A stretch of DNA of 64,000 bases from Hymenobacter psoromatis (lineage in GTDB: Bacteria; Bacteroidota; Bacteroidia; Cytophagales; Hymenobacteraceae), in NCBI GenBank assembly GCA_001596155.1, contig CP014771.1, positions 1,364,001 to 1,428,000 on the forward strand, given 5' to 3'. Under the pieces are notes generated by a model that was not told the origin of the DNA, did not search any database, and saw nothing but the letters and a program-made list of their open reading frames with translations. How positions within the stretch are numbered: position 1 is the first letter of the stretch; every line of letters starts with the position of its first letter. Position numbers and translations under genes: made by a program. This document shows positions 29,205-38,398 of the stretch, in pieces.

Positions 29205-30077
29205 ATGTCCACCATCACCATCGCGCCAAATTCGGCCCAGCCGCTCACCGTCAACCGCCTGGGCTACGGCACTATGCGCCTCACCGGCCCCCAAATTTGG
29301 GGCGAGCCGGCCGACCGGCCCCAGGCGCTGGAAATTCTGAAAACCGCCGTCGAGCACGGCGTCACGTTTCTCGACACGGCCGATTATTACGGCGACGACG
29401 TGACTAACCGCCTGATTTTTGAGGCCTTGCATCCCTACCCCCAGCAGTTAGTTATCTGCACCAAGGTGGGTGCCACGCGCAGGCCCGATGCCAGCTGGGT
29501 GCCCTTCAACACGCCCGCCAACCTGCGCACCAGCATCGAGCGCAACCTGCGCACGCTCAGGCAAGAGCAGGTGCAGCTGGTGCATTTGCGCCTGATGGGC
29601 CACAGCCAGGTGCCGCTGGCCGAGCAGCTGGGTGCCATGTTTGAGCTGCAAAAGGAAGGCAAAATTCAGCACGTGGGCCTGAGCAACGTGAGCCCCGAGG
29701 AGCTGGAAGCCGGCCTGCAGCTGGGCGAAATCGCGACCGTCGAGAACATGTACGGCTACGCCCAGCGCACCACCCTGCGCGACGACCACGGCGAAACCCG
29801 CGGCGGCGAAGAGGTGCTGGCCCTGTGCGAGCAGCACGGCATTCCGCTGGTGCCGTTTTTCTCGCTCGTTCACGGCCTGCCCAAAGCGGGTGATAAAATG
29901 GCCGAGCTGGCCCGCCGCCGGGGCGTGTCAGCGGCTCAGCTCAACATTGCCTGGCTGCTGCACAAGTCGCCCCTGCTGCTGCCCATACCGGGCACGTCGT
30001 CGCTGGCGCACCTGCGCGAAAACCTGGCCGCCGCCGACATTGAGCTCAGTGCCGAGGAAATGGCTTATCTGGGGTAA
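29205..30077 (+). CDS. Aldo/keto reductase
   Basis: 290 residues with the (beta/alpha)8 AKR signatures: LGYGTMRLTG, FLDTADYYG (D57 and Y62), CTKVG (K87), the H127 position in LVHLRLMG, and the NADPH-binding PIPGTSSLAHLREN near the C-terminus. The catalytic tetrad Asp, Tyr, Lys, His is therefore present. Cytoplasmic NADPH-dependent carbonyl reduction; a natural substrate cannot be assigned. It ends with two terminators in tandem and has no operon partner. Confidence 0.93.
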   Translation: MSTITIAPNSAQPLTVNRLGYGTMRLTGPQIWGEPADRPQALEILKTAVEHGVTFLDTADYYGDDVTNRLIFEALHPYPQQLVICTKVGATRRPDASWVPFNTPANLRTSIERNLRTLRQEQVQLVHLRLMGHSQVPLAEQLGAMFELQKEGKIQHVGLSNVSPEELEAGLQLGEIATVENMYGYAQRTTLRDDHGETRGGEEVLALCEQHGIPLVPFFSLVHGLPKAGDKMAELARRRGVSAAQLNIAWLLHKSPLLLPIPGTSSLAHLRENLAAADIELSAEEMAYLG

Positions 30078-30118
30078 GGAAAATAACCGCTGAGCGGAGA
30101 GTTCAGCGGTTATTTTCC
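30078..30118. terminator. Intrinsic terminator after the aldo/keto reductase
   Basis: GGAAAATAACCGCTGA and its complement TCAGCGGTTATTTTCC flank a nine-base loop. Stem of 16 pairs, starting right after the stop codon. Confidence 0.8.
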
Positions 30119-30141
30119 TGATGCGCGAATATGCTCGTCCG

Positions 30142-30195
30142 AAAAAAGTAAGGCGAGTGCCTGACCCTTGAACCAGGCACTCGCCTTGCTTTTTC
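30142..30195. terminator. Second intrinsic terminator, upstream of the OmpA gene
   Basis: AAAAAAGTAAGGCGAGTGCC pairs with GGCACTCGCCTTGCTTTTT around a ten-base loop. The T-run follows the stem on the plus strand and the A-run allows the minus strand. Confidence 0.85.
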
Positions 30196-30219
30196 GGCCG
30201 GTGGCTTATTTTCGCTTTT

Positions 30220-31323
30220 ATGAAACGTAGCTTTTGGTATGGGTTTGGGGCGCTGCTGCTGGCCGGGCCGGGGCAGGCGCAGTCGCTGGCGGGTGCCTGG
30301 CAGGGGGTCGAAGACCCCGGCCAGGCGCGCTACTACCCCTCCGTGCTGCGGGTGCAGCGCGGGGCGGGCGAGGCGCTCTTCGGCATTCTCTATGAGCAGG
30401 TGGGCGACGTGCCTGCCATCACGGTCACGTTTCAGATGGAAGGTCCGCGCACGGCCGGCGGCTTGCGGCTGCGCCACGTGCGCAAGCTGAATGAGACCGG
30501 CCGCACGCTGTCCAACTACTGGTGCGGCAATGGCGAAATCACGTTTACCTACGACGCGAAGGAGGAAAAACCGACCGGCCACGCCACCTACGCCCCCGTG
30601 GGCAACTGCGACACGGGCGAATTCACGTTTTACCGCGTCAAGCTGAAGTCGGCGGCCACGGTGCGGGCGGGGGCGCTGAGCACGCTGCGCGTGTCGGGCC
30701 GCGAGGTGCGCTGGTTTGCCGACGCCGAGCTGAAACGGCCCGTGGCCAGCGGCAACACCTACCCCACCCGGCTGCGCCGGACCACCACCTTTTACCTCAC
30801 CCAGGGCTACTACCCCACGCCGGAGAGCCCGGTGGTGCCCATCACCATTCAGGTGAAAGGCACGAAGCCCGCGCCCCGCCCCGCGCCCGTAGCGGCGGCC
30901 CCGCCGGCCCCACCGCGCCCTACCCCCCCCGATTCGGCCAGCCGGCCGCAACCGCCCGTGGCCAGCAGCCCCGCCCCGGCCCCTACCCCCCCGCCCGCGC
31001 CGGTCGTGCTGCCCACGGTGCTATTCAAGAAAGGTGAGGCCGAATTATTGCCCGAAGCCAGCCCGGCCCTCGATGAGCTGGCGGCCACGCTGCGGGCCCG
31101 CCCCGGCCTGCGCCTGCGCGTGGCCGGCCACACCGACCGCGTGGGCGAGCCGGGCAAAAACCAGGTGCTTTCGGAGCAGCGCGCCACCGCCGTGAAGGGC
31201 TATCTGGTGCGAGCCGGCATCGGCCCCGCGCGCCTCGAAACCGTGGGCTACGGCGATACGCGCCCGCTCTACCCCTCGCCCAACGTGCGCAACCGGCGCG
31301 TGGAGGTGAGCGAAATTCCGTAG
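30220..31323 (+). CDS. OmpA family protein
   Basis: 367 residues: signal peptide ending near GPGQAQ, a 190-residue N-terminal domain with two cysteines (SNYWCGNGEI, VGNCDTGEFTFYRV) that could form a disulfide, a proline-rich linker (about 215-265), and the OmpA C-terminal peptidoglycan-binding domain. The latter shows LFKKGEAELLPEAS, GHTDRVGE, LSEQRATAVKGYLV and VGYGDTRPLYPS with NRRVEV. It would tether an envelope module to the cell wall. The N-terminal domain is not recognised. CCTACCCC words in the linker encode PTPP. Confidence 0.88.
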   Translation: MKRSFWYGFGALLLAGPGQAQSLAGAWQGVEDPGQARYYPSVLRVQRGAGEALFGILYEQVGDVPAITVTFQMEGPRTAGGLRLRHVRKLNETGRTLSNYWCGNGEITFTYDAKEEKPTGHATYAPVGNCDTGEFTFYRVKLKSAATVRAGALSTLRVSGREVRWFADAELKRPVASGNTYPTRLRRTTTFYLTQGYYPTPESPVVPITIQVKGTKPAPRPAPVAAAPPAPPRPTPPDSASRPQPPVASSPAPAPTPPPAPVVLPTVLFKKGEAELLPEASPALDELAATLRARPGLRLRVAGHTDRVGEPGKNQVLSEQRATAVKGYLVRAGIGPARLETVGYGDTRPLYPSPNVRNRRVEVSEIP

Positions 31324-31345
31324 GCCGCGCCCGGCAGCCCGGCTT

Positions 31346-31353
31346 TATCTTTG
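31346..31353 (+). promoter_or_regulatory. Putative -7 box of the FdtA-like gene
   Basis: TATCTTTG, matching TAnnTTTG, 18 bases before the ATG at 31371, implying a leader of only about 10 bases. No TTTG -33 box is seen. Confidence 0.35.
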
Positions 31354-31370
31354 CCGGCCACCTTCGCTGC

Positions 31371-31739
31371 ATGACGCTTCCTTATCTTTTATCCCTTCCC
31401 GCCCACGGCGCGGCCGACAGCGGCTGGCTCACGGTGGCCGAAGACGCCAGCCTACCGTTTGCCGTGCAGCGGGCTTATTGGATAACGGCGGTGCCCGCCG
31501 GGCGGGTGCGCGGCCGCCACGCCCACCACACCCTGGAGCAGCTGCTGGTGGCCGTGCACGGCAGCATTCGGCTCACTATCAAGGTAGAAGGCCAGGAAAC
31601 CGTCCACTTCTGCCTCGACCAGCCCACTCAAGCCCTGTACCTGCCTCCCCACTGCTGGCCCGAAATTCAGTTTGAGCCGGGCGCGGTGCTGCTATGCCTG
31701 GCCTCGCAGCCCTACGACCCGGCCGACTATATCCATTAG
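31371..31739 (+). CDS. FdtA/QdtA-type sugar 3,4-ketoisomerase (cupin)
   Basis: 122 residues, the typical length of dTDP-4-keto-6-deoxyhexose 3,4-ketoisomerases. The signature is AYWITAVPAGRVRGRHAHHTLEQ at about residues 36-57, read as two blocks, with the active-site H50/H52/H53 cluster, then the cupin strand LTIKVEGQE. These enzymes make 3-keto sugars for dTDP-Fucp3NAc or Quip3NAc in surface glycans. No matching aminotransferase or transacylase is nearby, so the pathway is incomplete in this window. The last 48 bases overlap the end of the convergent glycosyltransferase gene. Confidence 0.88.
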   Translation: MTLPYLLSLPAHGAADSGWLTVAEDASLPFAVQRAYWITAVPAGRVRGRHAHHTLEQLLVAVHGSIRLTIKVEGQETVHFCLDQPTQALYLPPHCWPEIQFEPGAVLLCLASQPYDPADYIH

Positions 31740-32591
31740 CAGCTGCCAGGCCGTGCGGGCGGCGGCCCACTGGCGGCGGCGCAGGGCGTGGCGCAGTTCG
31801 GCCCGCAGGCGGCGGGCCAGGGCGCGGGTTTCGGCCGGGGTGCGGCACAGGGCCAGGGCCTTGCGGCAAACTTTCAGGGTGTCAACCGTATAGGGGTCGT
31901 GGCGGGTAGTCACCTGGGCGCTCATGCTGCGCGGGTGCTTGCGCTTGCGGGTCGTTACGGCATTCTGATACTGAAAGCGCCAGTCGCGGCTGGCCCGCAC
32001 CCAGAAGTCAAAGTCCTCGTAGCTCAGGGTTTCGTCGTAGCCCCCCAGGGCCAGCAGCGTGGCCCGGCGCATGAGCATGGTGGGCGTGCTGATGAAGAAG
32101 CGCCCCAGCACCTCCCCAAACACCCAGCCGCTGGCCGGGCGCGGGTGCAGCCGGCCGCGCGCATCGGGCCGGTGGTGCAGGCCCAGCGACTGGCCCGCCT
32201 CGGTGAGCAGCTCGCAGTTGGAATAAACCATGCCGTAGTCGGGCGGCAGGCCCTCAAACAAAGCCACCTGCTGGCTGAGGCGCTGGGGCAGTAGCACATC
32301 ATCGGTAGCAAAATCTACCACGAACTCGCCGCGGCTTTGAGAAAAAGCCTGGTTGAAGGCCCGGCAGTTGCCCACGTTTGTGGGCAGCAGCAGCAGGTGC
32401 CAGGTCGGGTTGGCCTGGGCATATTGCCGCATAATGGCCGGGCTGCCGTCGGTGCTGCCATTGTCCACGAGCCAGACTTCTAGCGGCGCGTAGTCCTGCG
32501 CCAGCACGGAATCCAGCGCCTCCCGCAGGTAAGATGCATGGTTATGGCACAGCGCGATAACAGTAACGAGCGGAGCGGAAAGCGCAGGCAT
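31692..32591 (-). CDS. Family 2 glycosyltransferase
   Basis: 299 residues with the GT-A fold: VIALCHNHASYLREALDSV, the sugar-nucleotide motif VDNGSTDGS (about 42-50), DFATDD at 93-98 as the DxD equivalent, and the acceptor-binding EDFDFWVRAS near 202. The C-terminal 90 residues are helical and basic. It would transfer a sugar during surface polysaccharide assembly on the inner membrane. The gene is convergent with, and overlaps, fdtA-like by 48 bases. It is transcribed in the same direction as the flippase 88 bases upstream. Confidence 0.9.
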   Translation of the reverse strand: MPALSAPLVTVIALCHNHASYLREALDSVLAQDYAPLEVWLVDNGSTDGSPAIMRQYAQANPTWHLLLLPTNVGNCRAFNQAFSQSRGEFVVDFATDDVLLPQRLSQQVALFEGLPPDYGMVYSNCELLTEAGQSLGLHHRPDARGRLHPRPASGWVFGEVLGRFFISTPTMLMRRATLLALGGYDETLSYEDFDFWVRASRDWRFQYQNAVTTRKRKHPRSMSAQVTTRHDPYTVDTLKVCRKALALCRTPAETRALARRLRAELRHALRRRQWAAARTAWQLLMDIVGRVVGLRGQA

Positions 32592-32679
32592 CGGAGCGGC
32601 GGTTTAAACTTATGAGTAACTTGTAAATTCCCTGCCAGCAGCTTCTTAGTAGTACCTGAAACACTACTACCCAAAAGGG

Positions 32680-33930
32680 TTAGTTCCACTTCCATTTGTA
32701 AAGACCCCCGCAAATAATCAGCAGCAGCAGGTAGTGGAGCGCATGGGCCCACACCACCCCCTGCAGCCCGAAGGCTGGTACAAGCCCAACCAGCGAAGCA
32801 ATATAGAGCCCGGCCCCTACCCCCTGCATAGCCAGGTAGGGCAGCGGCCGGGCGCGGGCCAAAAGGTAATAGAGCAACACCCAGGCCAGGAACTTGGCCC
32901 AGTCGCCGAGCAGCTGCGGGGCCAGCAGTTCGCGGGCGGCCAGCAGGCGCGGCGCAAACAGCAGCGGCAGCAGCACATCGCGCAGCGCATAGACCAGGCC
33001 CAGGGCCACGGCCAGCCCCGCCGCCAGCAGGCCCAGCACGGCCCCTAGATAGCGCCGGGCCAGGCCGGGCGTGGCCTGCAGGGCGGCCAGGCGGGGATAA
33101 AAAACGGTGTTGAGCACTGCCCCCATCACCAGCGTGTAGTTATCCGAGAGCTTGGCCACGGCCTGCCAGAGGTCGGTGCGGGCGGGTGGGAAGTGGGCGA
33201 TGAGCCAGGCCCGCAGCGCGTAATCGATAGCCCGGCCGCAGAGCAGCGAGCCCGCCGCCATCAGCACGAAAGGCAGCAGGCCGCGCCAGGCGGCGGCGCT
33301 GGGCCGGGGCCAGTGCCAGCCAGGTAGCAGACCCGCCCGCGCCGCCGCCCAGCCCGCCAGCGGCAGCGTGAGCGCCTGCCCGGCCAGGTAAGCCAGCAGC
33401 ACGCGGGGCAGGGGCCAGCCTACTGCCAGGGCCACCGCCACCGCGCTGGTGCCCACCAGGCTCAGGGCTATGGCCTGGGCCACGTAGGGGCCGCGCCGCC
33501 CGGCAGCCAGCAGGGCCGTGCTGAGCAGGGTTTGGGTGGCAAGCAGCAGCATGCCGAGGGTAAAAAGCGCTACCCGGCGGGGCGGCCACGCCGCCCCGCC
33601 GGTGGCCAGCAGCACCAGGCCTGCCCCCACAATGGCCACGAGGGTGAGCAGCGCGGCTGCCCCCAGCCATGCCCGGTGCCGCCCCGAGCCGGGCCGCAGC
33701 GGGGCCAGCCGCGTGGTGGCTCCCACCTGCACGCCATCGGTGGGCAGGGCCCCAAACAGCCCCATCAGGTTTTGGAACTGGGCCAGTTGGGTGAGGCCGC
33801 CCAGGCCCCCGTAGAGCGCAACCAGCTTGTTGAGGGTAAGCGCCCCGGCCGCCCGCGCCACGATAGCCACGCCCGTGGCCAGCGACCCGCGCACAAAGCC
33901 TTGCCAAATAATACGAACGGGAGTAGCCAT
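32680..33930 (-). CDS. Wzx-like O-antigen/lipid III flippase (WzxE-like)
   Basis: 416 residues with about 12 hydrophobic segments. The N-terminal motif LNKLVALYGGLGGLTQLAQFQN resembles the start of WzxE, the flippase of enterobacterial common antigen, and the sequence ends in a charged KWKWN tail. Flippases of this kind move lipid-linked oligosaccharides across the inner membrane. The following GT2 and convergent fdtA-like genes fit a small surface-sugar locus, similar in idea to wecE-wzxE neighbourhoods. The upstream flank carries an IS200-type element. Confidence 0.82.
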   Translation of the reverse strand: MATPVRIIWQGFVRGSLATGVAIVARAAGALTLNKLVALYGGLGGLTQLAQFQNLMGLFGALPTDGVQVGATTRLAPLRPGSGRHRAWLGAAALLTLVAIVGAGLVLLATGGAAWPPRRVALFTLGMLLLATQTLLSTALLAAGRRGPYVAQAIALSLVGTSAVAVALAVGWPLPRVLLAYLAGQALTLPLAGWAAARAGLLPGWHWPRPSAAAWRGLLPFVLMAAGSLLCGRAIDYALRAWLIAHFPPARTDLWQAVAKLSDNYTLVMGAVLNTVFYPRLAALQATPGLARRYLGAVLGLLAAGLAVALGLVYALRDVLLPLLFAPRLLAARELLAPQLLGDWAKFLAWVLLYYLLARARPLPYLAMQGVGAGLYIASLVGLVPAFGLQGVVWAHALHYLLLLIICGGLYKWKWN

Positions 33931-33984
33931 TCGGCAAAGGTCGGGGTGCGGGGCAGCTGACGAGCTAGCTGAGACCTTACAAAC

Positions 33985-34612
33985 AAATGACTAAAAGACT
34001 ATGGACTGTAAGTCCATAGGTTTAAGGGCGAATGAAATTCGGCGGTTTCGGCTAAAGCCGACTGAAAGCCAGCTACTAAAGTAGGTTATTCCAGAATGAA
34101 ATTCTCGTCCCCGTTGGGCTGGTCTTTGTGATGGTTTAAATACGCCTCCAAGATGTCATCCGTGATATTTCCTACGCTCCACGCTCCGTAGCCAATACCC
34201 CAAAAATGCCCGCCCCAATACCGACGCTTGAGTTCGGGAAATTCCTGCAACAGGAGCTTGGCGCTTCGTCCTTTTAGCCGGCGCATGAGGTCACTCACAC
34301 TCAAGAAAGGCGGATACGACACATGTAGATGAATATGGTCTTTGCTCACCACCCCTTTGAGAATCTGCACATCCAACGTATTACAGGTTTGCCGCAACAA
34401 GTCCCGACAACGCAGTTGCACCTCCCCCACCAAGACTTTGTAGCGGTACTTCGTGCTCCAGACCAAATGCACATCTAGCTTATGAACCGAGTGACTACCT
34501 GTGCGCTGCTTCATGCCGCAAAGCTACCCAACTGCCAAAAGGGAGTAGCAACTAAAGTCTTGCCCTAAAGGGCATAGCTTTAACTAGCGTACCTGAAAAG
34601 TAAAGGCAAGTT
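33985..34612 (-). mobile_element. IS200/IS605-type insertion sequence
   Basis: The element contains one Y1 transposase gene and has the subterminal hairpins of the family instead of inverted repeats: CTATGGACTgtaAGTCCATAG at 33999-34019 on the 3' side, and TGCCCTaaAGGGCA at 34561-34574 on the 5' side. Exact ends cannot be fixed from one copy, so the coordinates are approximate. No TnpB or omega-RNA gene is seen. It lies between the wzx-like and GNAT-like genes, just upstream of the wzx-like start. Confidence 0.75.
34086..34514 (-). CDS. tnpA: IS200/IS605-family Y1 (HUH) transposase
   Basis: 142 residues, close to the usual length for TnpA of this family. It has the DNA-binding start HKLDVHLVWSTKYRYKVL, the HUH motif DHIHLHV at about residues 59-65, and the catalytic tyrosine within LEAYLNHHK near the end. 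TnpA excises and inserts single-stranded DNA by a tyrosine-5'-phosphate intermediate. The gene is intact, so the element may be active. Confidence 0.93.
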   Translation of the reverse strand: MKQRTGSHSVHKLDVHLVWSTKYRYKVLVGEVQLRCRDLLRQTCNTLDVQILKGVVSKDHIHLHVSYPPFLSVSDLMRRLKGRSAKLLLQEFPELKRRYWGGHFWGIGYGAWSVGNITDDILEAYLNHHKDQPNGDENFILE

Positions 34613-34652
34613 TATTTCAAGCCCAAATGAGTAACATCCCACTCAGCAGTTA

Positions 34653-34694
34653 CCAGGCGTGTTAGCCCGGCATCACGGCGCTCAACACGCCTGG
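34653..34694. repeat. Short inverted repeat downstream of the GNAT-like gene
   Basis: CCAGGCGTGTT and AACACGCCTGG, 20-base loop. It lies 40 bases past the end of the GNAT-like gene in that gene's direction, so it may be a terminator, although no T-run is present. Confidence 0.4.
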
Positions 34695-34735
34695 GCTCGC
34701 CCTTGGCTATACTACCGCTCTGCCAGCGCGCTGGC

Positions 34736-35731
34736 TCACAGCTCCTTCGCCCAGCTTAGCTTGAGGCCGGCCACGCCGCCGAGGTGGCGCTTGAAGCGCA
34801 GCAGGGAGGCGTTGGGGCCGGCGGGCAGCGTGGAAGTACCCAGGTCGACCAGGGCCAGGCCCGAGGCGCGGGCGTAGGTGTGCAGGCTCTCGTTGAGCAG
34901 CACCACGGGGCTGAGGTGGTTGTCGGCCAGCGGGCTGGCGGGGTAAAAATTGTACAGCACCCGGTCGCTCACTTGAATGGCGATGGTGAGCGCCGCCCAC
35001 TCGCCGCCCGGCTTGCGCACCGAAAACAACAGGTGCTGGCGCGGAAACGCCCGAAATAGCTCCTGCAGCCGCGCCAGGGGCAGCGACAGCGCCTGGCCCC
35101 GCTCCTGCCGGCACCGGGCAATGAACTCGTAGGCCCAGGGCAGCAGAAGCGGCGGCTCCTGCTCGGGCACCAGGCCCAGCTGGCGGCAGCGGCGCAGGCG
35201 GCGGCGCTCGGAGGGGTGCAGGTGCTCTTGGTAAGCGCGGGCGGGGTCGAGGTGGTAGTTTTCTTCGGCCAGCACCACTTGGTAGTGGCGCTGGCGCAGG
35301 GCTTCGGCCAGCTGGGCCGCCCCGGCCGCATCGTAGCAAAACGGGTAGCCGCGCAGATGCAGTCGCCGCTGGCCGCGCTGGCGCAGGGTATTCTCCACTG
35401 TTTCGAGGAAAAAAAGCAGCGCGGCCGGGGGCACGCCGGCCGCCAGCTGCACGGCCCCAAACGGGGCCTGGCCGGGCGAGCTGGCCTGGCCGGGCCCGTC
35501 AAAACCAAGCACCACGGCCAGCTGAGCCACGGTCAGGCCAGCGGCCGCATCTTCCAGGTAAAAGCTGAGCACCGGCTGGCCGTGCGGCTGCAAGGCCTGG
35601 TGGGCGGCCGTCAGGAACAGGAAGGGCGCAAAGGCCAGGGGTAGGCGCGGCGCGGCGGGCGGCTGGCCGGGCGGGGTTTCGACACTATAAACCCGTAGCG
35701 CGGCGGGCAACAAGCTTGCTACTGGGGACAT
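34736..35731 (-). CDS. GNAT-like acetyltransferase (FemAB/Acetyltransf_6 type)
   Basis: 331 residues. The C-terminal half looks like the FemABX-type double GNAT fold seen in peptidoglycan- or polysaccharide-linked aminoacyl or acyl transferases: LLFSVRKPGGEWAALTIAIQV, VLYNFYPASPLADNHLSPVVLLNES and LALVDLGTSTLP. A helical linker with HLHPSERRRLRRCRQLG precedes it. Substrate is unknown. The start at 35731 was chosen over 35761 because the extra ten residues do not add to the fold. Confidence 0.65.
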   Translation of the reverse strand: MSPVASLLPAALRVYSVETPPGQPPAAPRLPLAFAPFLFLTAAHQALQPHGQPVLSFYLEDAAAGLTVAQLAVVLGFDGPGQASSPGQAPFGAVQLAAGVPPAALLFFLETVENTLRQRGQRRLHLRGYPFCYDAAGAAQLAEALRQRHYQVVLAEENYHLDPARAYQEHLHPSERRRLRRCRQLGLVPEQEPPLLLPWAYEFIARCRQERGQALSLPLARLQELFRAFPRQHLLFSVRKPGGEWAALTIAIQVSDRVLYNFYPASPLADNHLSPVVLLNESLHTYARASGLALVDLGTSTLPAGPNASLLRFKRHLGGVAGLKLSWAKEL

Positions 35732-35851
35732 TCCGGGAGACTTGAAAACGGCGGAAGCCAAGCCCCCAGGGCAAAGTACGGAACTACCGCCGCACTACCC
35801 CCACCTTTGCGGGCAGCCCCGGCCGACGCTGTCTCCGTATCAGGCTTCCGT

Positions 35852-37048
<1,197 letters not shown>

Positions 37049-37140
37049 GCCGCCGGGCCACTCGCGGGCGGGGACCCGCGCTGGCATTCACGGGGGCTTC
37101 ACTGCTGGCGTACGAACTTGAAAGCAAATATGTACGCCTT

Positions 37141-37371
37141 ATGAAAACCAGGGTGCTTATATGGAGCCTGAGCCTGCTGCTGCTGATGCTGCTGATGCCA
37201 CCCGCCGGGCACAGCGCGCACTATCGGCAATCCTACCTGGCAGGTGCCCGCAGCCGCAGTAGTCGGCTGCGGCTGCTGCCGCTACGCGTGGTGCGCACGC
37301 CGGCCGTGGCCGAGCAGCATCGACTGGTGCAAACCGTAGGTTCCGACCAAGGTGGTGCTTTTCTCAAATGA
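37141..37371 (+). CDS. Small exported protein of unknown function
   Basis: 76 residues: MKTRVLIWSLSLLLLMLLM is a signal peptide or single membrane helix, followed by an Arg/Ser-rich basic segment. The last residues and the stop codon lie in the left arm of the hairpin at 37357-37404. No relatives recognised. The start has a plausible position, but a chance frame cannot be excluded. Confidence 0.45.
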   Translation: MKTRVLIWSLSLLLLMLLMPPAGHSAHYRQSYLAGARSRSSRLRLLPLRVVRTPAVAEQHRLVQTVGSDQGGAFLK

Positions 37372-37404
37372 GTAATCTTTAGCTTCTACTCATTTGAGAA
37401 AAGC
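37357..37404. terminator. Hairpin between the small exported gene and surE
   Basis: GCTTTTCTCAAATGAGTA, 12-base loop, TACTCATTTGAGAAAAGC: an 18-pair stem. The A/T-rich ends suit a bidirectional terminator for the convergent genes. It includes the stop codon of the small gene. Confidence 0.7.
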
Positions 37405-37410
37405 GCCGGC

Positions 37411-38259
37411 CTACTGGTTGGCAAGGCCGTAATCCTTGCCGTTGACGGGCTGAGGGGGGGTAGGCGCTGGCCCTGCGCCAGGCAGCGCGAGCTGCCAGGC
37501 CTGGGCCATTTCGCCAAGCGCCTGGTAGCTGGTGAGGTCAAACTGGCAGGGCACCACCGACACGTAGCCTGCGGCCAGGGCGGCCTCGTCGGTGTCGAGG
37601 CCGTGGTCCTGGTTCACGAAATCGCCCAGCAGCCAGTAGTAGGGGCGCTGGTAGGGGTCGTGGCGCTGCTCAAAAGTTTCCTGCCACTTGGCGCGGGCCT
37701 GGCGGGCCAGCCGGATGCCCCGAATGGGGCCGGCCGCGTGCTTCGGAATGTTCACGTTCAGGGCCGTGCCGGCCGGAATGCCGTGGGCCAGCGCCTGGCG
37801 GCACACCGCCAGCACCCAGGGCCCCACGTGCGAAAAATCGGCCTCGTCGCCGTATTCGCAGAGCGAAAAGCCGATGGCCGGCAGCCCCTCGATGGCCGCC
37901 TCAATGGCCGCCGACATGGTGCCCGAGTATAGCACGTTCACCGACGAGTTGGAGCCGTGGTTGATGCCCGACACCACGAGGTCGGGGCGGCGGTCTTTCA
38001 GGATGTAGTGCTTGGCGATTTTCACGCAGTCGGCCGGGGTGCCGGAGCAGGCGTAGGCCTCCACGTCGGGGCCGAAGCGGTCCGACTTATCGAGCCGCAA
38101 GGGGTGGCCGATGGTGATGGCGTGGCCCATGCCCGACTGCGGGCTGGCGGGCGCCACCACCACTACTTCGGCCCCCAGCTCCCGCATGAGTTGCACCAAA
38201 TGGGCGATGCCGGGCGCAATGAGGCTGTCGTCGTTGGAAATGAGAATGAGGGGACGCAA
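37411..38259 (-). CDS. surE: 5'/3'-nucleotidase SurE
   Basis: 282 residues; metal-dependent nucleotidase of the cytoplasm that acts on nucleoside monophosphates and short oligonucleotides. All SurE motifs are present: ISNDD at residues 7-11 (metal ligands), the SPQSGMGHA segment, CSGTPADCV, VSGINHGSNS and VLYSGTMSAA. A C-terminal tail of about 25 residues (PGAGPAPTPPQPVNG) is disordered. Its start is next to a tandem A/T-rich repeat that recurs inside the following M14 gene. Confidence 0.95.
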   Translation of the reverse strand: MRPLILISNDDSLIAPGIAHLVQLMRELGAEVVVVAPASPQSGMGHAITIGHPLRLDKSDRFGPDVEAYACSGTPADCVKIAKHYILKDRRPDLVVSGINHGSNSSVNVLYSGTMSAAIEAAIEGLPAIGFSLCEYGDEADFSHVGPWVLAVCRQALAHGIPAGTALNVNIPKHAAGPIRGIRLARQARAKWQETFEQRHDPYQRPYYWLLGDFVNQDHGLDTDEAALAAGYVSVVPCQFDLTSYQALGEMAQAWQLALPGAGPAPTPPQPVNGKDYGLANQ

Positions 38260-38264
38260 GGGTT

Positions 38265-38372
38265 TTGAGTTAAGAGTTAAGAGTTTTGAGTTAAGAGTTG
38301 AAAGTTAGGAGCAGCAGGCCAAAAGTTGGGAGTTGGAACTCCTAAGCCCTAACTCTTAACTCTTAACTCAAA
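38265..38372. repeat. Tandem and inverted AACTCTTAACTC repeats
   Basis: GAGTTAAGAGTTAAGAGTTTTGAGTTAAGAG occupies 38275-38298, read here as short GAGTTAAGAGTT units, followed at about 38341-38372 by the inverted version CTAACTCTTAACTCTTAACTC. The same AACTCTTAACTC unit occurs in the M14 gene at 39786-39820. It fills the gap between surE and the M14 peptidase. Confidence 0.75.
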
Positions 38373-38398
38373 TCTCCCCCAAAGGTACCTTCGCCCCT

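Noticed and set aside
34086..34514. REP-associated tyrosine transposase (RAYT) for the palindromic families
   Set aside because: At 142 residues with family-typical hairpins at the ends, it fits an ordinary IS200-type element. The palindromes in this window do not match its ends.
35807..35851. Longer CorA start at 35807
   Set aside because: It needs a TTG start and adds residues not typical of CorA; the ATG at 35852 is a better start.
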